Source: Ktedonobacterales bacterium (lineage in GTDB: Bacteria > Chloroflexota > Ktedonobacteria > Ktedonobacterales > JADMIN01). Taken from it: 26,088 bases of DNA. Shown here in pieces: positions 1-6,659 of this stretch. The stretch is from positions 1-26,088 of the forward strand of contig JANWHL010000187.1 in assembly GCA_025450405.1 (NCBI GenBank), given 5' to 3'. How positions within the stretch are numbered: the stretch's first letter is position 1; each line of letters opens with the position of its first letter. A program made the translations under genes and the position numbers. Below the pieces are notes generated by a model that worked only from the letters and a program-made list of their open reading frames with translations, was not told the DNA's origin and did not search any database.

Positions 1-668
1 ACGGCGAAACACAGCGCGTACACGAGCCATGATCCGCTTGGCCCGGCTACCGGCACAGGCAGCGAAGCTGGAATCGCCGACGGCAGGTGATGAGCGAGCC
101 ATTCCATCACCAGGTTATCGCCGGTAATCAGGTGAGCCGCTGTCCAGCCCAACACCAGGACGGCGATGTCGAGCAGCCACCACATGCGGCGGATCAGGAC
201 GGCAACCACCGCGCTGGCCACAAACAGCAGGCTCATGCTCAACACGAGTCCCGCGGCGAGCAAGATGACGTTACCGGCCGCCAGGGCTCCAATGGCCAGT
301 ACGTTGTCCAGGCTCATCGTCACATCGGCGACCACGATGGTCAGGATGGCGCCACCCAGCCGCGAGCTCGCCGCGCGCGATCCCGTCCCGGACTCTCCAT
401 CGGGGAGCGCCAGGCGCACGGCGATCCCAAGAACGACCACGCCGCCCAGGGCCGAGAGCAGCGGTATGCGCAGCAACTCGGTGGCGGCCACGGCCATCGC
501 GAACCGGAGCACGAGCGCGAAGACACCGCCCCACACGATAGCTCGGCGCTGTTGCCGTGCGGGCAGGCGCGCGGCGGCCGCGCCAATCACCAGCGCATTG
601 TCGCCGCTGAGGACGAGATCGATCAGGACAATTGCCACGCCCTGCGCGATCACCGTGAAATTAAGCAT
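1..668 (-). CDS. TerC/YjbE-family integral membrane protein (3' end outside window)
   Basis: Reading leftward from an ATG at 668-666, the frame stays open to the window edge (222 codons), so the C-terminus is missing. The protein is very hydrophobic, with about six to seven membrane segments. It has the two hallmark acidic motifs of TerC-like transporters: LSGDNALVI at residues 20-28 and DVTMSLDNVLAI around residues 115-126, with Asp23/Asn24 and Asp121/Asn122. Family members of this YjbE/YkoY type are about 220-240 residues, so it is nearly complete. The family is linked to metal (often manganese) export or metalation of secreted proteins; the substrate here is unknown. It is transcribed divergently from the serine hydrolase gene. 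A weak AGGA lies just before the start. Plus-strand open frames across this stretch are antisense shadows. Confidence 0.85.
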   Translation of the reverse strand, partial: MLNFTVIAQGVAIVLIDLVLSGDNALVIGAAAARLPARQQRRAIVWGGVFALVLRFAMAVAATELLRIPLLSALGGVVVLGIAVRLALPDGESGTGSRAASSRLGGAILTIVVADVTMSLDNVLAIGALAAGNVILLAAGLVLSMSLLFVASAVVAVLIRRMWWLLDIAVLVLGWTAAHLITGDNLVMEWLAHHLPSAIPASLPVPVAGPSGSWLVYALCFA

Positions 669-1066
669 GGTTCCTGGGCTCTGGCGCACCTGAACGACTG
701 GCGAGAGACGGTACGTGCCTGCGCCGCGGCCATCGTACCATGGACGGTCGTGAGCCGCCAATCACCTCCTGACCATTTGCCTGTTCGGATGCCAGCCCAC
801 CCTCCTCATGGTGGCCGGGCATGTCCAGCCCGGCGGCTGCCTACCGTTGCGCCGCTGAGGCGTCGCTCTCACACGACGTTCCTGATAGGCTAGCCGGATC
901 GGGCGAGTCCGCGCCGGCGCACGCCTATGCCAACCGGGCCACTTAGTGGCGAGTGCCTGCCCTGCTTCGTATGGTGATGAGAGAAGCCCACGTGGCGCGT
1001 GCCGTTGGCATGCTGATTGCTTCGGCACTCCCAATTCGCGCGGCGCGCGCTGAAGAGGAGCACGGG
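669..1066. other. Divergent intergenic region between TerC-family and serine hydrolase genes
   Basis: This stretch of 398 bases has no convincing gene. It holds the minus-strand promoter candidate and a perfect 7-bp inverted repeat (GCCGGGC 814-820, GCCCGGC 828-834, 7-base loop). An in-frame upward extension of the hydrolase frame to 953 exists but has no ribosome binding site and would place about 38 odd residues before the membrane anchor. No good plus-strand promoter was found. Confidence 0.5.
732..761 (-). promoter_or_regulatory. Candidate sigma70-like promoter for the TerC-family gene
   Basis: On the minus strand TTGGCG (761-756) is followed after 18 bases by TACGAT (737-732). The -10 box is preceded by TGG, giving an extended -10. 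Each box matches 4 of 6 consensus positions. Transcription would start near 725, leaving a leader of about 57 bases. This rests on eye matching in GC-rich DNA, so it is moderate to weak. Confidence 0.35.
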
Positions 1067-3001
1067 GTGGGGAAAGGTACATTGCCGCGCTTGCCGCGGC
1101 TGGCTCGCATGGATCATGTCAAGGGCCTGCGGCGACAGCTGAAGGCCCCTCGGGTCGCGGCCGCGACACTCGGCATCATCAGCCTGGTCGTCTGCGCAAC
1201 CGTTGGGCTGTCGCTGGACATCCCAGTATCCGCGCGCACCGGCCGTCAAGGTGTCGAACAGGTGCTACCAGTCACCCAGCCTGATCCGCGGTGGGCCGAC
1301 TTCGCCACTGCCCAGCAACCCCTGGCACCCGTCGTGGCGGCACTCTACGCGAGTCATGGCCCGCTCCCTCAGGACCTTGGGTCACCGATAACCGCCGCGA
1401 TCCCCGTGCGCGGTGGATGGATCCAGTTCTTTGTCGCGGGGGCGCTCTTTGTGCCGGGAGCATCGCCCGAGGCGGTCGGCCAGGCGCGCGGCCAGGCCGC
1501 CGCGCGCGAAGCCGACGCTCAGGATCAAGCAATCGCGCAGCTCGTCCAGTCGGGCATCGCCGATCCGGCGTCCGGTGGGGTGCGGCTGCCACTCCTCCAG
1601 GCGCTCATCGCGGCGGGGAGCACGCTCCCGATCGGTGGTCAGCCATCCAGCCTGACGTACGTTGGCATACGCCACGCGGCCGAGCCAGCCGCTCTTGTCG
1701 CCGCGCCCGCGTGGTATGCCCGGACCGGGGCGGTGGGACCGAACGCGACCTTCATTGCCGAACGGCGGCGGAATGGCGTAGTCGTCGGCCATCTCGTCCC
1801 TGAGGTGATCTGGCAAGCCCTGGTGGGCGGCAGCCTCGCGCCGAACGGTTGGCGGCGGGACCTGGGCCAACCCATCACGGAGGCGCTACCCGTCGTGGCC
1901 ACGACCGGCGGCCAATCCGCACGCCTCACGGTGCAGGCGTTTGACCATGCCCTGGTCGTCGTGTCTGACTCCAATGGTGCCGTGAAGGTGCGAATGTACG
2001 ACGTCGGACGGGACTATCTGGAGACCTTCGGCCCGCCCACGCCGCACCTTCGATCAGCGCCAGTCTGGCTTACGACGGGCGCCACGTTGCGAGCCAACGC
2101 CAGCGCGGCGGCCGCGGCGGTTGGCCACGCCGGCGAACATTTCCCGCTGAGTCTCTCTGGCGACGCGCAATGGGTGGACGACGTGCTCTGGTATCGGGTT
2201 ACGTGGCAAGCCGGTCGCCATGCGGGCACCGCGTGGGTGAACGCCGCCGCCGTCGACTATAGCGCGCCGTCACCGTACGCCATGCCCAGTGCGGAGTTCG
2301 ATGTCCTGGCCCCGGCGCTGGCCACGTATCTGAATCGCCTCGGCTATCGTGTCGGCGTCGCGGTCTACGACGAGACCCGAGGCATGTACTATGATTCCAA
2401 TGCCAACATGCCGGTCATTACCGGGAGCACGATCAAATTCCCTATTATGTTGACCCTACTCTGGGAGCGCGAACGACAGGGCCGCGAGCCAAGTGCCACC
2501 GAAATGACCCTGCTCACGAACATGATTGAACACTCCGACAACGAGGCCGCTAGCGCGCTGTACTACGGCACGATCGGCGGAGCGCAAGCGGTGGCGAACT
2601 TCATGCGATATGCTGGTGTGTCGGGGCTCAGCCCAACACCTGACGCGTTTGGGTGGAGTACCGTAACACCTCTGGCCATGGTGCGGCTCCTGACTTTGCT
2701 GCATGATGGCGCGATCCTGACCGCGCCGGACCGGGCCCTGGCGCTCCATCTCATGGAAAGCATTCAGCCCGATCAGCGCCACGGCGTCGGCTTCACCGCC
2801 CCAGACGGCGCGACCGTGGCGATGAAGGATGGGTGGGTGCCTGGTCCGGATGGGCTCTGGGTCGCCGATACCATCGGCATCGTCACGCTGGGCCACGAGA
2901 CCTACATGATCGCCGTGTACACCCAGGACAACTCGTCATTAGACGACGGCTGGGAAACCGCCGAGCATGTGTGCGGAGCAGTGGCCAGCGCTCTGGCGTA
3001 G
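1067..3001 (+). CDS. Membrane-anchored class A beta-lactamase-fold serine hydrolase with SH3-like domain
   Basis: 644 residues. The GTG start at 1067 is chosen because GAAGAGGAG ends six bases upstream; ATG 1109 is the alternative. A basic N-terminus leads into one membrane segment (about residues 31-50), so the rest is probably extracytoplasmic. Two related segments carry DLGxPIT followed by A(I/L)PV (from Asp103 and Asp265). An SH3b-like stretch (about 330-403) follows, then the catalytic domain. The nucleophile motif is STIK (Ser454, Lys457), then SDN (490-492) and KDG (587-589) in place of KTG. No Glu of the class A omega loop (Glu166) is evident in the expected region, which argues against efficient beta-lactam hydrolysis and for a peptidase or transferase-like role. 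The likely target is cell-wall peptide, which is inference. A hairpin follows the stop. Confidence 0.85.
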   Translation: MGKGTLPRLPRLARMDHVKGLRRQLKAPRVAAATLGIISLVVCATVGLSLDIPVSARTGRQGVEQVLPVTQPDPRWADFATAQQPLAPVVAALYASHGPLPQDLGSPITAAIPVRGGWIQFFVAGALFVPGASPEAVGQARGQAAAREADAQDQAIAQLVQSGIADPASGGVRLPLLQALIAAGSTLPIGGQPSSLTYVGIRHAAEPAALVAAPAWYARTGAVGPNATFIAERRRNGVVVGHLVPEVIWQALVGGSLAPNGWRRDLGQPITEALPVVATTGGQSARLTVQAFDHALVVVSDSNGAVKVRMYDVGRDYLETFGPPTPHLRSAPVWLTTGATLRANASAAAAAVGHAGEHFPLSLSGDAQWVDDVLWYRVTWQAGRHAGTAWVNAAAVDYSAPSPYAMPSAEFDVLAPALATYLNRLGYRVGVAVYDETRGMYYDSNANMPVITGSTIKFPIMLTLLWERERQGREPSATEMTLLTNMIEHSDNEAASALYYGTIGGAQAVANFMRYAGVSGLSPTPDAFGWSTVTPLAMVRLLTLLHDGAILTAPDRALALHLMESIQPDQRHGVGFTAPDGATVAMKDGWVPGPDGLWVADTIGIVTLGHETYMIAVYTQDNSSLDDGWETAEHVCGAVASALA

Positions 3002-3023
3002 TTACGCGTGTCGGCCCTGTTTG

Positions 3024-3059
3024 CCTGGCTCGCTTGGGTGCGGGCCTGAGCGAGCTAGG
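3024..3059 (+). terminator. Hairpin after the serine hydrolase gene, possible terminator
   Basis: Arms CCTGGCTCGCT (3024-3034) and AGCGAGCTAGG (3049-3059) form an 11-bp stem with one G-U pair and a 14-base loop, 22 bases after the hydrolase stop. No T-run follows, so classical intrinsic termination is uncertain; it may act with Rho or simply protect the 3' end. Confidence 0.45.
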
Positions 3060-3073
3060 ATGGCTGGTTTCCG

Positions 3074-3102
3074 TTGCATCCCATGCGTTGACGTGCTATA
3101 GT
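3074..3102 (+). promoter_or_regulatory. Candidate extended -10 promoter for the DUF4012/polysaccharide run
   Basis: TTGCAT (3074-3079), a 17-base spacer and TATAGT (3097-3102) preceded by TGC, which makes an extended -10. The -35 is poor (3 of 6) but the -10 is 5 of 6. The 10-mer TGCTATAGTA (3094-3103) recurs exactly in the promoter candidate at 6528-6557, which strengthens both. Transcription would start near 3109, about 400 bases before the DUF4012 start. Confidence 0.5.
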
Positions 3103-3148
3103 ACGCCCGTCGGAGGGCAGCTTGCACGCGCGTTGGCGGTGATGGAGA

Positions 3149-3523
3149 ATGACCGTGACGGAGCGGTTGCGGCACCCCGGGGCGTCTCGCGACGTTGCGC
3201 GCGTTTCCCGTGCCTACCGCAGCGCGCGTCGCTGGCCGTGCTTGGACACGCGCTCCAGCTCCGATGACCACCGTTTGGCTCCGCTATCCCGTTCACCTCA
3301 GTTTGATCGCATGATTGGTGAGCGCGGGCGCCTATCGCAGGACGCGACGCGGAACCCGTCCAGAGTCGCCGCGCAATGGCCGCTTTCAAATCGCCTGGTC
3401 ATCGGCGCTCTCCTGGCGGTGACCGGACGCTTATGCGACTCGCGATCTATGGCATCTCCGGGTGGCGATCCAGACCCCCAAGTTGAGGCGAATCCGCGAA
3501 AAGAGGCACAGGCGCATGGATGA
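3149..3523 (+). CDS. Possible small upstream ORF overlapping the DUF4012 start
   Basis: 124 codons, starting with ATG about 40 bases after the inferred transcription start and with GGAG directly ahead of it. It ends in TGA at 3521-3523, inside the first codons of the DUF4012 frame, an arrangement compatible with translational coupling. The product is Arg- and Ser-rich with one weakly hydrophobic segment (about residues 80-95), and matches no family I know. Third-position GC looks high in the first 40 codons and falls later. It could equally be chance in GC-rich leader DNA. Confidence 0.25.
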   Translation: MTVTERLRHPGASRDVARVSRAYRSARRWPCLDTRSSSDDHRLAPLSRSPQFDRMIGERGRLSQDATRNPSRVAAQWPLSNRLVIGALLAVTGRLCDSRSMASPGGDPDPQVEANPRKEAQAHG

Positions 3524-6479
3524 CCGACCGCGAGCGCGACGCGATCCCGGAGCGCGCTCCTCGCGGCCAGCGTCGCGGGAGAACGGGCGCGGGGCCGGTA
3601 GCTCGCCTAACGGCGGTTCCGACCGCCCCCCACGCGGTTTCGCGTCGCTCCGTGGCTGGCGCCAGGCCGCCAGGTCTGGAGGAGACGTCCAGCGGGACGG
3701 CGATCCAGCGATGCGGTCGCCCCAAGCCGGGCGCGGCTCCATGGGTTCGCCTCCTCGCCTGGAAGGCGGCCATGGCGGTTTGCTGAGTGGCTGGGGTGGC
3801 GCTGCGCCTGACGGTATGCCTGGCGGTGCCGTCGGAGGCGGCGGGCCGCGCGTATCCGGCGCACCCGCTGGCGGCGGTGCTGGTGGAAGTCAGGGCGCGG
3901 GTGGCGCGGATGGCCATAGCAATGGGTCTCGACCGCCACGCGTTGAGCCTGAGGATCGGCGCAATTCGTGGTCCGGCCGTCCAGGTTCGCGGCCAGGCTC
4001 GGCCCAACCCACGTGGTCGCGATGGGAAGACCGCGACGCCGATCAAGGTCATGCGTGGACCAACGCCGGCGCCGCGGCCTCGGCGTGGAACGACCAAAGC
4101 AGCCAATCCGTTGCCTGGCCCACGGGCCAGAGCTCATGGACGGCTGAAAGCGAGCATGTGCCAACGTGGACCTCATGGGACGACGAACAGCGTGGGGCGG
4201 GCGGACAGTGGGGCGGAGGCGCGGCGGCCTGGCCCGGCCAGGCCGATTTCGCCGATCCGCGTGGTGGTTCGCGCGCGCCCGGGCGCGGGGGCCAGATTGG
4301 CGGTTCCGGTAGGTCCGCCGGTAGATCCGGGGGCGGGAGAGTGGCGAATCTTCGCCGGCGCCTCATGAGTACGCCCGGCGGACGCGCGCTGGCCGTGTTC
4401 CTCTGCGTGTGCATTCTCCTGTCCTGCGTATCCAGTCTGGTCGCGTCGCCCGCCATTTATGACCTGGTGCTCGCGCGCCAGGGCATCCAGCACCTCAAGA
4501 ACGCGGAGACGGATTTTAAGGCGCTATCGCACAATCCACTCAACGCGGACGCGATCGCCCAGGCGCATGACGAGCTTGCCGCGGCGTATAGCGACTTCAG
4601 CCAGGTCAACGCGACCATTGGCCTGTACTCGGGGCTGCTGACCATCTCACCGCACTACCACACGATGCTCGAGGGCGCGCGGGCCCTGCTGCCCATCGCC
4701 ATCGAAGCCTCGCGGGCCGGCATGATTGGGTGCGACATGCTCAGCCTCGTCTCGTCACGCCTGAAAGACCCACTCGACGCGAGCTCACCTGGCCTCACCA
4801 CCGCGGACATGGCGGTGATCAATCAGGATGCCGCTCAGGTCTTCGCCATCGTCAACACGGTCATCCCGCGGCTCGATAATCTGCCCCCCTCGGTGAACAC
4901 CCTCGATCCGCGCATCGGACCCGCTCTGGCGTCGTTCCGCAAGAGCTTGCCGCAGGTCCAGCAGGAGCTGCGTGAAGCGCAGGTCTGGCTGGCGGCCGCG
5001 CCCGCGTTGCTTGGTATCGGACAGGATACAAACTATCTCGTAGAAGTGCTGGACTCGTCCGAGCTGCGCGCTGGCGGGGGATTTATTGGCAACTACGGGG
5101 TGATCGAGCTGCGCGGCGGTAAGGTGACTATGCACCTGCAGGACGTGACTTTGCTGGATCAGCAGGGCCTGCACATCAATGACCAGTTCCCGCCTCAGGG
5201 CTACGAATGGCTGTACCGGTTTTCAAACGCCAACTTCTATGGCTTCCGCGAGTCGAATCTGGAAGCCGATTTTCCCTGGGTGGCGCAAACCGCTGAGCAG
5301 ATGTACCAGCTCGAAGCGCAGAACGATCAGACCGCGCACCTCTACACGCTCACCCCAGGTGGCCCGGTGCCCGTGCAGGGGGTAATCGCTATCACCCCGT
5401 GGGTCATTCAGGACGCGATGAAAGTCACGGGCGGCGTCTACCTGCCGGAGTTCAAGACCAACGTCACCTGGGACACGCTGGTCGACGACATTCACGCCGC
5501 CCAGCTCGGCCCAAACAAGAAGAGTGGTCTCCAGTACAATCCCATCGCGGGTTCGTCCGAGCGTAAATTGTTCAGCGAGGACCTCTTCAAGCACTTTTTC
5601 AGTAAAGTCAAATCGCTGCTCTCCACGGATGGCAGCAAGCTTGTTTCGCTTTTCGTGCATGCGCTCTACACCAAAGACGTGCAGGTGTATCTCAACGACC
5701 CGAACACGGAAGCACTGCTCCAAAAACACCATGTGGACTCGACGATCGACGCCCCGGCCAAGGGGGACAGTTTGATGATCGTGGATGCCAATGTCAACGC
5801 GGAGAAGGACAACTTCTTCATGACCAATCTTTTGCAAGATCAGGTCACCGTGGATGAACAGGGCAACGCGACCCACCAGATGACGCTGGACTTCAATTTC
5901 CCTCAGAGCGACCACACGGAAAAGTTCGATTTCGGCCACCTGGACATCAATTACTGGGAGTGGATGCGCGTCTACGTGCCCCCGGGCAGCACCGTGGTCA
6001 ACGATGGCTGGGGCATCGCTTCCACCGACACCAAATTTGGGCGCCAGGTGTGGGCCGGCGCGGTGGGACAATTGAACTATCCGGGCAGCCTTACCGTCAC
6101 GCTCAGTTGGGTGGTGCCCAACGCCGCCTACAAGGACGCGCATGGCTGGCATTACACGGAGCTGCTCCAGCGTCAGGCCGGTCTCGTGCGGCCTGTGGAT
6201 ATGCAAGTGACACTGCCCACATGCGCCTCACACATTACGGCGTCAGTCACGCAGGCGGGTGGTGGGGCCGCGCCGGTCACCAGCGTGGACCTCCCCGCGG
6301 CGAGCATGCCGGGGTCGCAGGTACCCGATGTGCAAAACCCGAGCAAACTCGCGCCCACGGTGGACAAGCTTCTCGCCGGAATCACGGGAACCACGCCGCG
6401 CTTCAGCCACCAGACAGTCACCTTGAATCAAGTGCTAACGGAAGATCACACCATCGCCGTCAATTACACGTGTGGATAG
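3516..6479 (+). CDS. DUF4012-domain membrane protein with long disordered Gly/Arg/Trp-rich N-tail
   Basis: 987 residues. ATG 3516 is preferred over GTG 3462 because AAGAGG lies nine bases upstream of it. Residues 1-285 are low complexity (Gly, Arg, Pro, Ser) with about 13 regularly scattered Trp. A basic segment and one membrane span follow (about 290-312), so the tail should be cytoplasmic and the 670-residue remainder outside. The core has the DUF4012 signature of Gly-rich GGGFIGNYG near residues 518-530 followed by ELRGGKV. The family's function is not established; it is often seen beside exopolysaccharide genes in Chloroflexota and Actinomycetota, as here. It is the first large gene of the run, 180 bases before the wzz-like gene. 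The N-tail could be over-extended if a later start is used, but no internal start with a good ribosome site was seen. Confidence 0.85.
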   Translation: MDDRPRARRDPGARSSRPASRENGRGAGSSPNGGSDRPPRGFASLRGWRQAARSGGDVQRDGDPAMRSPQAGRGSMGSPPRLEGGHGGLLSGWGGAAPDGMPGGAVGGGGPRVSGAPAGGGAGGSQGAGGADGHSNGSRPPRVEPEDRRNSWSGRPGSRPGSAQPTWSRWEDRDADQGHAWTNAGAAASAWNDQSSQSVAWPTGQSSWTAESEHVPTWTSWDDEQRGAGGQWGGGAAAWPGQADFADPRGGSRAPGRGGQIGGSGRSAGRSGGGRVANLRRRLMSTPGGRALAVFLCVCILLSCVSSLVASPAIYDLVLARQGIQHLKNAETDFKALSHNPLNADAIAQAHDELAAAYSDFSQVNATIGLYSGLLTISPHYHTMLEGARALLPIAIEASRAGMIGCDMLSLVSSRLKDPLDASSPGLTTADMAVINQDAAQVFAIVNTVIPRLDNLPPSVNTLDPRIGPALASFRKSLPQVQQELREAQVWLAAAPALLGIGQDTNYLVEVLDSSELRAGGGFIGNYGVIELRGGKVTMHLQDVTLLDQQGLHINDQFPPQGYEWLYRFSNANFYGFRESNLEADFPWVAQTAEQMYQLEAQNDQTAHLYTLTPGGPVPVQGVIAITPWVIQDAMKVTGGVYLPEFKTNVTWDTLVDDIHAAQLGPNKKSGLQYNPIAGSSERKLFSEDLFKHFFSKVKSLLSTDGSKLVSLFVHALYTKDVQVYLNDPNTEALLQKHHVDSTIDAPAKGDSLMIVDANVNAEKDNFFMTNLLQDQVTVDEQGNATHQMTLDFNFPQSDHTEKFDFGHLDINYWEWMRVYVPPGSTVVNDGWGIASTDTKFGRQVWAGAVGQLNYPGSLTVTLSWVVPNAAYKDAHGWHYTELLQRQAGLVRPVDMQVTLPTCASHITASVTQAGGGAAPVTSVDLPAASMPGSQVPDVQNPSKLAPTVDKLLAGITGTTPRFSHQTVTLNQVLTEDHTIAVNYTCG

Positions 6480-6523
6480 TGCTCTGGCAGGCGCCTGGCA
6501 CGGAACTCGCTCTAGGGTCCCAC

Positions 6524-6544
6524 CGCGATGACACTGTCATCGCG
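6524..6544. repeat. Perfect 21-bp palindrome overlapping a promoter
   Basis: Arms CGCGATGACA (6524-6533) and TGTCATCGCG (6535-6544) are exact inverse complements around one central base. The left arm contains the candidate -35 box ATGACA (6528-6533). The geometry suits a dimeric repressor operator better than a terminator: a one-base loop cannot form a normal hairpin tip and no T-run follows. Confidence 0.65.
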
Positions 6545-6557
6545 ACTATGCTATAGT
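6528..6557 (+). promoter_or_regulatory. Candidate promoter of the wzz-like gene with embedded palindrome
   Basis: ATGACA (6528-6533, 5 of 6), an 18-base spacer and TATAGT (6552-6557, 5 of 6) preceded by TGC. The 10-mer TGCTATAGTA is identical to the one at 3094-3103. The start point would be near 6564, about 95 bases before the ATG of the wzz-like gene. The palindrome covers the -35 box, so binding there would be expected to block RNA polymerase. Confidence 0.55.
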
Positions 6558-6659
6558 AACCTGGCCGTGGGTGCGCGGCCATTGATGTGTGCTGCCCGAA
6601 GCAGTGTCTGCCCGCCATGGGTTCGGCGCCGTCGGTGGAGGATGAGGTAAGGAGGATTG

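Larger units (their letters stand above)
3002..3515. other. Intergenic region / long leader before the DUF4012 gene
   Basis: 514 bases containing the hairpin at 3024-3059, the promoter at 3074-3102 and a leader of about 400 bases. The leader holds one plus-strand open frame (3149-3523), listed separately at low confidence. Nothing else was recognised. Confidence 0.5.

Noticed and set aside
87..893. 268-codon plus-strand open frame at the window start
   Set aside because: It lies antisense to the TerC-family gene, which has clear motifs; its product is His/Gln/Arg-rich with no membrane or fold pattern, as expected of a GC-rich shadow.
669..960. yybP-ykoY manganese riboswitch ahead of the TerC-family gene
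   Set aside because: Such riboswitches often precede this family, but the conserved yybP-ykoY sequence elements are not visible, and the leader from the candidate promoter is only about 57 bases.
5223..6206. 327-codon minus-strand frame inside the DUF4012 gene
   Set aside because: The DUF4012 frame has family motifs and a ribosome site; the antisense product has neither.
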